In this document: in pieces, positions 43,807-55,734 of the stretch | Layout of the letters: each line of letters opens with the position of its first letter | How positions within the stretch are numbered: the stretch's first letter is position 1 | Assembly: GCA_037501455.1 (NCBI GenBank) | Contig: CM074858.1 | Span: forward strand, 89,874,501-89,938,500 | Length of the DNA: 64,000 nt | Source of the DNA: Lantana camara | Lineage: Eukaryota; Streptophyta; Magnoliopsida; Lamiales; Verbenaceae | Direction: 5' to 3' | Notes under the pieces: model-generated | Told to the model about the DNA's origin: nothing | Seen by the model: only the letters and a program-made list of their open reading frames with translations | Database searches by the model: none | Translations under genes and position numbers: made by a program

Positions 43807-46800
43807 TGTAGCGCCCAAGCGTGAGACGCCACATCCCCCCGCACTAAGACCCGACCCGCATATGAAATGGATAATCCATACACGTGCCGGATCAGAGCGA
43901 ATGGGATTCACTCACTCACTATGCTAGGCGGGAGCTAAAACCTCGAAACCAAATAAGCTCTCCAACAAAACAAATGCAGAAGCGGAAGTAGGACATATAC
44001 TTAATCACAATGTAGGCAATAAGTGACAAGTTCAACTCATAAATACCTAGTTCCGAAAATTCAACATAAATCATAAATAAAAAATCATACTACACGGGTT
44101 CAATCTATCCCTAGAAGCCTGTCCCAAATCAATATAATATAATCATAATCATTCATATATTCTTCGTATAATTTATTCAATTTACAATATGCGTGTGAAG
44201 TGACTCAGACTTAACCAAAAGACTTGACAGACTCGACTTCCCACCTAGCACTCCAAACCTGCAAGAAAACTGAAAACAATCCGAGTTCAGTCTATAAGAG
44301 ACTGGTGGGTATAAAATAAGGGTTTAATACAATAATAATACAGAAACTAAGCACACACACATGCAAGCTATAATCCCGTGCGAGGTTTTGAAACATTTCC
44401 CAAGTGGGTGAAAATAAAGAAAACAACGCTCGAGATTACAATAATCAAATTCATTCATTCATTCGTAAGGTCATTACGTGAGCCCCGGCGAGTGGGCGAA
44501 TTCTCCAACCTTCTCCTCGTGTGTGCATTATCCATTCCTTCATAGTAATTAATGATCATACAATATCCATTCATGATCAATCATTTTATTCTTATTCATT
44601 CATATTCATTCGTTCATAATCATTCTTTAATTATCAATCATTCATAATCATTTATTGCATAAGCAATTGCTCCATTTTCCCTCCAGTTGGAAACGTGTCT
44701 TTGGATGAGGTATACCTTCCCACCCATCGATATTGTCCACCTGGCTGCCGTGTACCGACCCACCAGGGTCTAGCCCCCGCTGATGTGTACCATCTTATGG
44801 GACACGTTCCCCATTCATTATGGCTAGAGGGGTCCGTGAAGCCCCAAATGCCCGGTTCCCCTTCCTCACCAAACTCCTAGCGAGGTCGATTTCGCCGTAG
44901 TTCATTGTGGAACTAGTACAAGTGATCACCGTCGGCCCATGCCTCCCCAGATAGCCACTTGCACCAAGTTCCTGGGCCCGTGCTTTCATTCATGCTCTCG
45001 CTAAAATCATTAGGTGGGGATGCATAAGAGAAAAGGATTTACGTTTGAAATCATTTACTCGAGAAAAAGACTCAATATATATATATATATATATAATAAT
45101 TTGGCTCAAAGATTTTCATATTAGATATATATCGGGTCGAGATAGCTAATAGTAGAGAAACCCACCTGGCTACACCTTACAGAACAAGACCAAGAAGAAA
45201 AGAATACTTGAAAGTAGCCTATGAACCCGGTAGATCTCCACCCTGGAGAAAACTGTACAAAAAGATAACACCTTGTAATCGTGAGACTCAAGACTCTAAA
45301 TGGACCATATAAGACGCACGGAAATGCATTAACATGTGAAGACATGTACGAACAATAACAATGTGCTAATAAGATGTTCATGTCACAAATTAAATAATGT
45401 CACTTCGACACGTAATCAAGCTATTCATTCATTACACTAATAAATCGTGTCCGTTTATTACCATTCTTTCATTCAATATCAATCGTTCATTCAATATTCA
45501 ATTCATAATACTTTATAATACATGTCTACAATGTATATGAATCATTTAGAGGTTCAAGGAATTCCTTAAACACATAGGGAATACATTGGTAACAAGAAGA
45601 GTCACATTATAGCACTTAAGTGTTTATGCATATATGTCACGTTTAACCAACACAAATCAAGCCATAACGTTCATAAGGACATCATAACATATCATAAATA
45701 CAATTTGAATAAAAATAGACCAATTAAACACATACAGAAGTCAAGGGGGTGAAAGGAACGCAAGAAGATGGATTTTGGCGAAAGTTGACAGTTTTTCGAA
45801 AATTCACAAGCTATAGAAAATTGAAGATATCTCGAGTTCTAGAATTTTGAATTATGTTTTGTTTGTTGGAAATTAAACTAGACAAATAGGCATTTTCAAT
45901 GGTATGTGGCTCGAATCGGAGTTTAAAGCGAGGTGAAAATGACGTAGGTTTGAAGTTGGACCAAATGTAGAATTTCGGCGAAGTGGCAACACAATTTTCA
46001 AACGATAATATCTCACAAACCACAAGGAATGTTAAGGTGATTCCAATTAGAGAACACTGAGCAAAGTTTCTATAGTCCAAAAATTAGGCCAATCGGAGCT
46101 CAAACGAAGTTGGCACGACCGTGTCAAAATTGGCCTGGAAGCTGACATGGCCGTGTTGTGCAGAATATTTTTCCAACTCGAAACATTGACACGGCCGTGT
46201 TGTAAATGAACTAAGGTTGGACACGGCCATGTTGGGTCATCTTCTCCCAAAAACAAAGGTAAAGGAGCAGGGGTTCGAAGATAAATGTTCCAAAACCACC
46301 CAAAATCATATCCGGATCAATTTATACACTAAAATACATCAAAATACACCACAATACATATATATATACACATATCATCCCCAATTCATCAATTATTCAA
46401 TAACTCACAATTAGATATATATATACATATATATACACAAACCTTGTAAGAGAGGAGGAAAAAGAAAGATTGGAGCTCAAGACAACAACCACAACGCTTA
46501 TTTCTCCAATTAATCCAAGTTTCATTCAAAAACTCCAAAATTACACAAACCCACATTATATATATATATATATATATACACATTATACCTTTGATAAAAG
46601 GAGGAGAAGAGAAGGAGCTTGATTCTTGAGCTTGGAATGGTGGAAATGAGATTGAATCTCCTTGTCTCCTTGGCTTGATGAGTCGTACGATTGAAGGAGA
46701 GAAGAAAAGGGGTTTGGAGCTTGTGTGTGTTGAGAGATTGAGAAGAAGAAGAAGAATGAGAGATGGGGGGGAAGGATATGTCGTGTAATGTAGGGGAGAA

Positions 46801-47156
46801 AAAGGGGGAAATTACACTTTGATCCTTTGAGTATATAAGTGATTCAATTAGGACCAGAAAGTTTGGTAAGTGAGCAATTGGGGTCCAAATCAAAGTTCAA
46901 TTAAGTCCAAGGATTTCATGTAAGTTCAAATACGTACATAATCAAAATAAAACATTTATTAGCAAGTAAACATATTAAAAATGAGTTCAAGTAACAAAAA
47001 TCAAATAAGTCATATAGATCACATAATAGCAATTAGTTCGCGAAATTATTAAATTAACATTCAATTAGAAATTAGAACATAATTAAATCACATAACACTC
47101 GGCCTAAACCCACTCGTGACGTCATACCTGACTTTTCGAGAAATCGAGGCGTTACA
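43807..47156 (-). mobile_element. Long-LTR Gypsy solo LTR nested in another
   Basis: It begins TGTAGCGCCC and ends GGCGTTACA and aligns along its length with 11504-14911 (shared CCACATCCCCC, ATTC-rich and (AT)n positions). The adjoining outer LTR resumes on the right with CATATATACAATG. The flanks GAGGA and AAGTA do not match well, so the duplication has decayed or the ends were altered. It has no coding content. Confidence 0.8.
46113..46233. repeat. Four GACACGGCCGTGT palindromes in the Gypsy LTR
   Basis: Units are GGCACGACCGTGTC (46113), GACATGGCCGTGTT (46144), GACACGGCCGTGTT (46188) and GACACGGCCATGTT (46220), spaced 31-44 bp. This is a different core from the 5467-5692 array in a related LTR. 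Confidence 0.85.
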
Positions 47157-47195
47157 AAGTAGATCACATATATACAATGTACAAGATCATAAATT

Positions 47196-47677
47196 CATGG
47201 GTTAATTACATCTAGACCACTTCCGAGTTTAGTATATTACAATTGGACCCCTATTAGTCATTTTATTACAGTTTGACCCCTTCTAAAATTTCGAAATTAC
47301 TAAATGGTGAAGAAAAGGTACGATTCCGTTAAATATTTCACGTAATATTCCAAATAATTGCGTTATATTCCAAATAATTTTGAAATGACCATTATGTTTG
47401 GTTCTAAGATCATGTTTTATAAAAGTAGGAAAAAAAATCACGTCTTTTTAGAATAAATAAACGATTAAACAAACAATTATTTCACAATTATTTTGAATAT
47501 AATGGTTATTTCACAATTATTTGGAACATTCCGTGAAATATTTAACAAAATTGTATCTTTTCTTCACCGTTTAGTAATTTTGAAATTTTAGAAGGGGTCA
47601 AACTGTAATAAAATGACTAACAGGGGTCCAATTGTAATATACTAAACTCGAAAGGGGTCTAGATGTAATTAACCCAT
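47196..47677. mobile_element. Foldback MITE (482 bp)
   Basis: The arms GGGTTAATTACATCTAGACC and GGTCTAGATGTAATTAACCC are inverted. Pairing continues for about 170 bp each side (CAATTGGACCCC / GGGGTCCAATTG; TTTCACGTAATATTCC / GGAACATTCCGTGAAA). TCATAAATT (47187-47195) and TCCTAAATT (47678-47686) make an 8-of-9 target duplication, consistent with a Mutator-like origin. Confidence 0.85.
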
Positions 47678-49038
47678 TCCTAAATTCATAATACAATCAT
47701 AATCCAAAAACATATCCGTAAATCCCAAGAGTTCATAACAAAATATGTAGGTGTGACCTGATGCAACCTAACTCGACCTATATAACGAAGTGTGACTCGA
47801 AAGATGCACGTCCCCGCCTATCTAGAGCTCAAAAAGACCACAACCTGAAAAAATAAGAGAAGGGTCAGTCCACTGACTGAGTGAGGGGGCTAACGCACAC
47901 CCACACACTATATATTTAGAGCAAGGCATGTATTAAAGGTAGTAATAATGAACCAGGAATAGGTTTTTCGTACCAAAGCATTTTTAAAAGAAAAACGATA
48001 CATATACATATACTTAACCAAAAACGTTTCATAAATACTATCCTCGTTTCATAACTCCAAAGCATAAACATAATGCTCGCGAGAGTAACGAGCTTCCAAC
48101 CTTACTTCGCATACATAATCATAAAACCAAAATCATACATACAATCCCTAACTCCATGATAGAAGGGCCATGTAAACCCTAACTATCCATACATAACATA
48201 ACCTCGAGGGGTAGTACTCCCCCTACGAGTCTTTTCTGCTTTTCACAGCGTGAGCATCGAAGAAAATGCCTTCCCAAACTCCTAGGGGTCGTACGTAACA
48301 CTTCGGATGGAACTATACTAAGGAGTAATGATCCCGACGACCCGATACCGTCCCGGGTGTCCTCGCTCATAGCTCCGAGGCCTAAACATACGGAACATAG
48401 CATACATATACCAATCTTTCATGTTTTAGTTTGCTAACATACCATAACATAGCTTATCATATCATAACATATCATACGGTTTTCAAAATCAAGCTTATAC
48501 ACGCCCATATACATAATTTATAAATCCGAAGGTGTTCATAAGATCATAACGTATCATATTCAACATGTATCTAACTATATCTATAACATATAGTCACATG
48601 CGGGCTAGAAATACAAGCACATAAGGGTTTTAGGTCATTTAATTAAAAGAAAGTTGCTAAACCTCACCTTATACGCAAGGAAGAAAAGATACGTGCGTTC
48701 CGACCTCCGTAATCTAAGTATCGGGCTTAATAACATCAACGAGAACCTCCTCTGAGAAAAACAAACACAAAACCTAAGACTTAGACTCAATTATGTACCA
48801 AATAGATGCATAGCGATGCAAATGTATGCAAATAAATACATTGAAATGGCATATGAAAACACTTAAGCACTTATGTTCATACCTCACGTTTCATGCATCG
48901 AAATCAACTTCATAAAATAAAATAAGCATCATATCACATCATATCATATGTTATTAATATGTTAAGATCATAATCGGGGTGGCAGAAATTAAATAAAAGC
49001 GAAAACAAACCACGAAAAACATGCATAACAAACATAGG

Positions 49039-49160
49039 GGTGCCACGGGTGTGGCACCATGCATGCACAAATTGAGATACGCGCATGGCTTAGTACCGGC
49101 ATTCCAATGCCATTGAGCCATGGGTGTGGCATCTTGCAAGGCATTCCTGAGATACCGCCA
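49039..49160. repeat. GGTGCCAC/GTGGCACC palindromes in the outer Gypsy LTR
   Basis: GGTGCCACGGGTGTGGCACC at 49039-49058 has perfect 8-bp arms. Related TGCCAT...GTGGCA and GCCATGGCAC units follow up to about 49160. They are less regular than the other arrays. Confidence 0.6.
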
Positions 49161-50422
49161 TGGCACAAAAACCACAAGACCCGTGGCAGCTACTATAGCA
49201 GCTTCTTCTCCATGTTTTTGCTGTTGTTCGAAGCTGGTATATGCAGGGGAACAACAACACTAAATAAGGCAGTAAATATCACACAAAAACCATGCCAAGT
49301 CTTATGTAAAATCATGCAAAAACCTCCCAAAACAGCTGTACAATATCGAAGCAACAAGAAGCAAAGTGTATGTAGTTCATAACTTGTCAAATTCAACCAT
49401 TTCTCAATCATATATCCAAAAGCATTTATGGCACAATTCAATACACTCATCTACCAAGGATTTAATGCAAAGAAACAAGATCTAGAAGCTTAAATGAACT
49501 CATTTCATAGCTTAGAACTCAAGATAAGCAACCATAGAGCATGTATTCAAAAATTTGAAGAAAACCTAACTATTCAATCATCTCTTCACTCATGTATAAA
49601 ATCTCAAATATAAAACACAAAATGGGACTTAAAATGATGCTTAGATCACGAGGAACATAATCTTACCTTGGATCATTGAGGACCGAAAGGAGCAAGAAGT
49701 TCTTGAGCTTTTCTTGAGGTAAAAGAAGATGAATAGTAAAGTTCCCCCTCTTTGTCTCAATAGCTACTGCAATTCATTGAATAAGAGAAGAAATGGGAAA
49801 GAATATGGCTGAAAATTGGCTAAAAATCAGATCCAAAAGTCAAGGTAGGCTCCAATTCTAGAATTCCAGTCCAAAAGGGTAGAAAATGGCTTCGTCGGAG
49901 GTTCAAACGGCAGCGAAAAATTACGAAGTTATTCTATTGGATCCGAATCGTCAAAACAAGTCCAAGGCGAAGGTGGATCTTGAATCCGAGTTCCCTATCT
50001 CAAGATATCAAATAAAATAGCTTAAGGGGCCCTATTTTCAAATAGGTCCCTAAACTTTCAAAAAGTGTCAAATAGGCCCAAAGCCTATTTCTGATTAAGC
50101 CCTAAAAATTTTGAAATCATGCAATCAAGTCCAAATGCAATTAATTCAATTAAATTCATATAATTTAAGAAATTAGCATGCTAGGAAATTAAATTCATAT
50201 CATATAAATTCACATATTACAAGATTCCAAATTCATGTAAACACTTAGGCCCATTTATGACATTTAAATCAAATAATCAAAGTAATTTCATATAAATATC
50301 AAATAAAGAGCATACATCAAAAGTTTAAATAAATCAAAGTATAAAAATAAAGGCAAATACGAAAATTAAACTCACATGTGCTATGAACCTGTACGGACGG
50401 ACGAATGGGGTGTCACAACCCG

Positions 50423-51670
50423 AAAGGTCAAGTACATGGTAGTGAACATGCCCTTTCCGTACAATATGGTCTTCGATCGACCAGGATTGATTCAATTTCG
50501 AGCTGTCAACTCTACCTTTCATTCAAAGGTTAAGATACCAACCCCCCACGGAGTAGGAGAGGTCGAGTGCAATGTGGCTGTTGGACGTGCTACACGATAT
50601 CCTTGAAAAAGCCAAAAAACAAAGGAGTCGAGGAGGGACTCAACCTGCAAACTTACACCGACGGAGAGATCGAGCTATCGACCTCTGAGGAGGGCGAAGA
50701 GTGCTCAATGGTAGCTCGAAAGAAGAGAAAGCTCAATGACAGGCTCGAGTGGTTTGAGTCTTTAAAAGAAGTGTCTCTGGTGCCCAGAGATAGTAACAAA
50801 ACTACTCGCACCGGAGCCGACCTAGAAGATAGGTAAGAAATCATGATGATAAATTTCCTCTAGGAAAATGTTGATATCTTCGTGTGGAGCAACAAGGACC
50901 TGACCGGGATCGATCTGAAGGTGATCTACTATCGTTTCGAAATCAACTCGTCGTTCAAGTCAATCAGGCAGAAGCTGAGGGTCCAGAGTAAAGAAAGGAA
51001 CAAGATCATCGAGGGCAAGGTCAATAAGCTCCTCGATGCGAGTTACATCACTCCAGCTTAATATGTAGACTGGCTCTGCAATGTAGTCCTTGTTCAGAAG
51101 ACTGGGGAAAAGTGGAGAATGTGTAACGATTTTACCAATCTCAATAAAGCATACCCAAAGGACCCATACCCCCTCCCACGCATCGACCAGCTTGTCGATT
51201 CGACGGCGGGATGTGAGATGCTTAGCATAATAGATCTCTTTCAAGGCTACTATCAGATCACAATGGCACCCGAGGATAGATCGAAAACGACCTTCATTGT
51301 CATGAAAGGAATATACCGGTTTAAAGTCATGCCACTCGGTTTGAAAAATGCTGGACCGACCTATCAAAGACTTGTAAATATGATGTTCAAAGATGAGATC
51401 GAAAAAATGATGGAAGTCTACGTTGATGATATGATCGTCAAAAGCGAGCGGGCATGTAACCACCTCGATCATTTGAATCAAATAGTCGACGTACTGAGAT
51501 AGTATGGAATGAAGCTCAAACCGGGAAAATACACTTTCGGGGTAGAAAAGGAAAAATTCCTTGGCTACATAGTAAGCAAGAGGGGAATCAAGGCCAACCC
51601 GGCAAAGATCGGGGTGATCCAAGTCATTCCTCGACCTGAGAACATCCTCCAGGTTCAGTCCCTAGTAGGT
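50423..51670 (+). pseudogene. Tat reverse transcriptase
   Basis: After the solo LTR the frame resumes with RKVKYMVVNMPFPYNMVFDRPGL, the conserved segment between protease and RT. RT follows: RMCNDFTNLNKAYPKDPYPLPRID, LSIIDLFQGYYQITM, TTFIVMKGIYRFKVMPLGLKNAGPTYQRL and VYVDDMIVKS near 51416-51430, so YVDD is intact. KPGKYTFGVEKEKFLGYIVSKRGI continues beyond a stop near 51500. Several stops between 50600 and 51120 break the frame. Confidence 0.92.
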
Positions 51671-52729
51671 TAAATAATTTCTCTGAACAGGTTCACCTCT
51701 CAATCCTCTGAGAAAAATCTCCCATTCTTCAAGATTTTGAGAAACATGAAAAAGTTTCAATGGGATGAAGAGTGTGAGAGAGCTTTTGAACAACTTAAAG
51801 GGTACCTGTCGTCTCCCCAACTATTTACTAAGCCCAATGAAGGGGAAACCATGTACCTCTATCTATCTCTCTCTAATGAAACTTTTAGTTCAGTCCTCAT
51901 CGTCATTCGAGATCGAAAGCATTTTCCTATCTATTACTTGAGCAAAATTTTATACGGAGCCAAGAAGAACTATCTCGAGATCGAGAAGTTCGCTTTGCTC
52001 TTGCCCAATTAGCTTGAAAGTTGAGGCCTTACTTCTAAGCACACCCTATTGTTGTCCTAACTGACCAATCACTAATAGGTCTTATCAAAACTTAATGTGT
52101 CAGGTCGAATGATGAGGTCGGTCGTCGAACTAGGGTAATATGATATCACTTTTCAGCCAACAGGCCCAGCTTCTGATCGACTTTCTAGTCGAAAAGAGCA
52201 CCATTCTAACAAAACCAATCTCAACCCCCATGAACTGGACCATGTACGTGGACGGCTCATCGACCTCCCAAAGTGGGGGGAAGTAGGAATATCACTAATC
52301 AGCTTGAATGGTACTGAGTTCAACTTCGCCATTCTCCTCAATTTCGAAGCTACAAATAACGAGGGAGAGTACTAAGCGCTCATCGTACGCTTGAAGTTCG
52401 CCTGAGAGTAGAAAGTTGAAAGAGTGGCTATTGTGACAAACTTGCAACTCGTGGTCGGACAAGTCAATGGCACATATGAGGCACATGGGGAGTCAATGGT
52501 TTTATATCTTAAATGACGAAGGAACTGATCACTCAGTTTAAAGAGTTCAAAATTGAACAGGTTCCCCGAGAAAAGAACACTTGAGCGGATTCTCTATCCA
52601 AACTAGCTAATGGCTTGAAAAGAACAAGGGATAGAACCATATCATACCTCATATCCGGGAGCCAAGCCATCAATGAAGGAAAAATTGAAGTAGCTGCAAT
52701 CGATCCGGTCCGTTGAATGGATGACCTGG
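51671..52729 (+). pseudogene. Tat RNase H and extra RNase H-like domain, truncated
   Basis: The first RNase H reads FQWDEECERAFEQLKGYLSSPQLFTKPNEGE and YYLSKILYGAKKNYLEIEK (51760-52010). A second domain follows from about 52230 (NWTMYVDGSSTSQSGG), the additional RNase H of the Tat lineage, with many stops. The sequence breaks at 52729, where the Athila LTR begins after CCTGG. The integrase should lie beyond the window. Confidence 0.85.
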
Positions 52730-54124
52730 TGTTGTGTGTAGAAATGAAATGGTTTCGAGCATAATTAGATCATATTTTTGGTGTTGTTTGATGCGATTAT
52801 GTGTTTATTTTGCTCGGTTTAGGTGATTTTAGAGTAGGAGTTGAGAAACGGTGAAGCAAAGCAATTTCACGCTTTTACTAGCCACAGGAGTGGAGCTTTT
52901 GGCCAGAGAAGAGGGGTAACACCCGTTACCCCTGTGCAGAAGGAAAGTGGTAACGCCCGTTACCACTAATAAAAATGTTACGGCGATTTCAAGCAGTAAC
53001 GGGCGTTAACAACAAATGTACGTGGAGAGGTAATGCCCGTTACCTAGGGCGGCGAGAGAATTCTTTGTGCAGCTATATTAGTGCGTTTTTGGAGTCTTTT
53101 TGAGAGAGCTTTTCTTCCAGGGCAAGACCTAGGGTTTAGAGAGAAGACAAGGAGTTTCAGAGATTTTCTAGAGGATTCGAGAAGACGAGAGGATTGAATT
53201 CTTAGAACGATCTTTGGTTTTATTGTTGCTTTAATTTACAAACTAATTCCTTTAAGTTTAGTTTTGATTAGTTTTCGTATGTTAGATTCGTTTTTAGATA
53301 TTACTGAATGTTTATGCTTTTGTTACTGAAACTTTGTTTAGATTTGATGACTATGAATTATTTTAATGCAATTCCCTTTAGTTTTATGAGTTTCGTTTTA
53401 ATTATGAGTAGCTAATTCTCTAGGGCTAGGGGGAGTGATGATGATTGCATGATAGATGTTTGATAAGATGCTTGAATGACTTGTGTTAATTCTTAGTTTG
53501 AAAAAAGGTTTGAATTGACTTTCGATGGCCTGATCACCCTTAGCATGTGTCATAATTACCTATATATCGAAAGAGTGATGGTAATTTAGATGGTTTTCAC
53601 CACTTGTAAGTTGTAGGACAAAGAGATTGGTCCTAACTTATACAACAGTAATCTTATTCCATGCCGAGCCGCTAGAATATTAAATTGCACTAGTCTTGTT
53701 CCTATCGTTTAATTAACTATTGGTGATTGCGAGAGCAACATTGAACACTAATTAAGCACTTGGTTACACCTTGAGAGAGGGTAATACAAATATAAGTGAC
53801 TAGGTTGTGGAATTACACTTGTCAGACGAGTATCATATCAACCCTTGATTGTATGATTCATTACTTTTCACCTACCTGTTTAGTTTACTGAGTTAATCCG
53901 TGTGTTTTAGTATTACTTGCGTTTATTTCTGGTTAATTGTTAATCTCTGTTTTAGTAGATTTATAGATAACAACAATAATTGCTTTTCGATTGGTCTGTA
54001 GATTAGAGAAGGATATAGAGTAGTGATTGATTTCCCTTCCCTGTGGGTTCGATCCTATTGTGCTTTGCGTATGTTAGTGTACACTTGCACGATTGGTTTT
54101 TAACTTTAGTAAAACCTTACAACA
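52730..54124 (+). repeat. Athila 5' LTR (1395 bp)
   Basis: It begins TGTTGTGTGTAG and ends CCTTACAACA, and is a direct repeat of 62587 onwards. A palindrome array lies at 52913-53044, followed by TATA-like CTATATTAG near 53080, which suggests an enhancer-promoter arrangement in the first third of the LTR. Confidence 0.93.
52913..53044. promoter_or_regulatory. Array of four GTAAC-GTTAC palindromes upstream of TATA
   Basis: Units lie at 52913-52932 (GGGGTAACACCCGTTACCCC), 52946-52967 (arms AGTGGTAAC/GTTACCACT), 52996-53017 (GTAACGGGCGTTA) and 53029-53044 (GGTAATGCCCGTTACC). The bases outside the core differ between units yet stay complementary. The array ends about 35 bp before a TATA-like box. 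Confidence 0.85.
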
Positions 54125-54130
54125 AGTTTT

Positions 54131-54147
54131 TGGCGTCGTTGCCGGGG
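54131..54147 (+). promoter_or_regulatory. Athila primer binding site
   Basis: TGGCGTCGTTGCCGGGG, six bases after the LTR, is the characteristic Athila-type primer site. Confidence 0.88.
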
Positions 54148-54281
54148 AAGGCGTTTTAAGTCAATATTACTCAAATATTTTGATCTAGTGCTTTAGACTA
54201 TTATTTTACTTTGTGCTCATTATCTTTGTCACTGTGGAATTGGACTGAGGATTTTTTTTCCTTTGTGCAGGTTTAAAGTGC

Positions 54282-55472
54282 ATGCGAAGATCTCAAGATC
54301 CTGAATTAGTTCCATACGATTTGGAAATTGAGAGAACACTGAGTGCTATTAGGAGAAGACGTAAGAAGGAGAAGAAACCGATCACTTTACCGATGGCTGA
54401 AGTAGATCCACCACCACCACCGGCCATAGGAGATTATGACGTGCCGCATCCTGGAGTAATTCAGACTGCAGCTCGTCCCCCGATCGCAGCAAATAACTTT
54501 GAGATCAAACCAACTATCATAAACTTGCTGCAAAATAATCCGTTTTCAGGATTACCATTGGAGGATCCGACTTCACACCTTGAGTATTTTCTTGAAGTGT
54601 GTGATAGCTTCAAAATTCACAATGTCACTACTGATGCTATCCGAGTTAGGCTTTTTCCCTTTTCATTTAGGGAACGAGCTAAAGCATGGTTGAGTATCGT
54701 CCCAAATGAATCCTTTCAGACTTGGTTAGCATTATCTCAGGCTTTCCTAGCCAAGTTCTTTCCACTTAGCAAAACCACGAAATACAAGAATGATATTCAA
54801 GGTTTCAGACAGTTGGATGGAGAGTCTTTCTATAAAGCTTGGGAGAGATTTAAGGACTTGCAGAAGAAGTGTCCACATCACGGGATTCCCGGTTGGTTAT
54901 TGATTCAGACTTTTTACAATGGGATGTCCTCTACTTTTAGAGGAGCGATGGATGCTGCAGCTGGTGGAGCATTCTTAGCAAAATCTAAAGCAGTTGCTAC
55001 CGAGTTGTTAGATAATATGTCACAAAATGATGTTTTTGTACGTGAGAGGAGCCATTCGCAACCAGCGAAAGTGCAAGCAGGAGTCATAGAGTTGGATGGC
55101 CTAACCGCCATCAATGCTAAGTTTGAATCCCTTAACAAGAAATTGGATCAACTTTCTGTCAATGCAGTTGGGATACAATCCCAACCAGTTCAGGTAACAT
55201 GTGAAATTTGTAGTGGTCCACACGAGTTTAATATGTGTCCTCATACCAATGCAGGAGAACAGGTGCAAGAGCAGGCTAATTATGCAAACAACTTCAAACC
55301 AGCAAATGATCCCTACTCAAACACTTATAATCCAGGATGGAAGAACCACCCTCACTTGTCGTGGTCTAATAATCAAAATGTTCAACAACCACCTCAACCT
55401 AGGCCGCAGTTTCAGCCTAGGCAGCAATTTCAAACACGACCACCAGCCCTATTTAATGCTGCGCCCCCTTAA
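54282..55472 (+). CDS. Athila Gag (intact 396-residue frame)
   Basis: The frame opens MRRSQDPELVPYDLEIERTL about 135 bp after the primer site. A Pro-rich segment is followed by the retrotransposon Gag domain at about residues 80-220 (NPFSGLPLEDPTSHLEYFLE; RERAKAWLSIVPNESFQTWLA; FLAKFFPLSKT; FRQLDGESFYKAWERFKDL; FYNGMSSTFRGAMDAAAGG). A zinc knuckle-like CEICSGPHEFNMC lies near residues 307-319, and the tail is Gln/Pro-rich. Gag packages element RNA into particles. The frame stops at TAA 55470-55472; beyond it the same frame continues (WEVALEKFITVSRGRHQKLE), so the stop is probably a mutation inside a longer Gag-Pro. It is the only full-length Gag domain in the window without a disabling change. 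Confidence 0.88.
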   Translation: MRRSQDPELVPYDLEIERTLSAIRRRRKKEKKPITLPMAEVDPPPPPAIGDYDVPHPGVIQTAARPPIAANNFEIKPTIINLLQNNPFSGLPLEDPTSHLEYFLEVCDSFKIHNVTTDAIRVRLFPFSFRERAKAWLSIVPNESFQTWLALSQAFLAKFFPLSKTTKYKNDIQGFRQLDGESFYKAWERFKDLQKKCPHHGIPGWLLIQTFYNGMSSTFRGAMDAAAGGAFLAKSKAVATELLDNMSQNDVFVRERSHSQPAKVQAGVIELDGLTAINAKFESLNKKLDQLSVNAVGIQSQPVQVTCEICSGPHEFNMCPHTNAGEQVQEQANYANNFKPANDPYSNTYNPGWKNHPHLSWSNNQNVQQPPQPRPQFQPRQQFQTRPPALFNAAPP

Positions 55473-55734
55473 CAGGAGCAAAAACAGGGATGGGAGGTCG
55501 CACTTGAGAAGTTCATAACCGTGTCTAGGGGTCGACATCAGAAGTTGGAAGCTCAATTAGATCAAGTGGTAAATTAGACCAGAACTTTGGAGACTCAGAT
55601 CGGTCAGATTGCCCAATCTCTGAATCTGAGAGGCCCAGGAATGCTACCGAGCCAAGCCGAAAACAAACCTAAGGAGCATTATCAGGCCATATTTGTAGGA
55701 GACAGTAGAGAAAATGAAGGTCCGAAGATACTTG
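55473..55734 (+). pseudogene. Athila gag C-terminal extension
   Basis: In frame with gag after the TAA, it reads QGWEVALEKFITVSRGRHQ, then after a TAG TLETQIGQIAQSLNLRGPGMLPSQ and NPKEHYQAIFVGD-like text, typical of the Gag-protease linker in Athila elements. A CopA solo LTR interrupts it at 55735. Confidence 0.75.

Larger units (their letters stand above)
43585..50417 (-). mobile_element. Long-LTR Gypsy solo LTR (outer), minus strand
   Basis: It begins TGTAGCACC and ends GGTGTCACA. The Tat frame is continuous across it, and the flanks ACCCA (43580-43584) and ACCCG (50418-50422) are a one-mismatch duplication. Its own sequence occupies 43585-43806, 47157-47195 and 47678-50417, about 3.0 kb. 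The remainder is a second Gypsy solo LTR and a foldback element. Confidence 0.85.
10094..52729 (+). mobile_element. Old Tat-type Gypsy element, split by many insertions
   Basis: Pieces of one Gypsy element lie in order on the plus strand: LTR end and primer site (to 10948), gag (11004-11291, 16564-17399, 42438 on), zinc knuckle and protease (to 43584), then RT, RNase H and a second RNase H-like domain (50418-52729). Each break is filled by a younger insertion, most with matching target duplications. The primer site TGGCGCCGTCTGTGGGAA and the extra RNase H domain (WTMYVDGSST) are features of the Tat lineage. The integrase and 3' LTR should lie beyond the Athila insertion and outside the window. 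Confidence 0.85.

Noticed and set aside
46522..46893. 123-residue minus-strand frame with Ser/Tyr-rich text
   Set aside because: It includes a microsatellite-coded YIYIYIY run and lies within a non-coding LTR.
43802..47161. GAGGA / AAGTA as the target duplication of the nested Gypsy LTR
   Set aside because: Only three of five bases agree, so I do not claim it. The nested boundaries rest on LTR ends and similarity.
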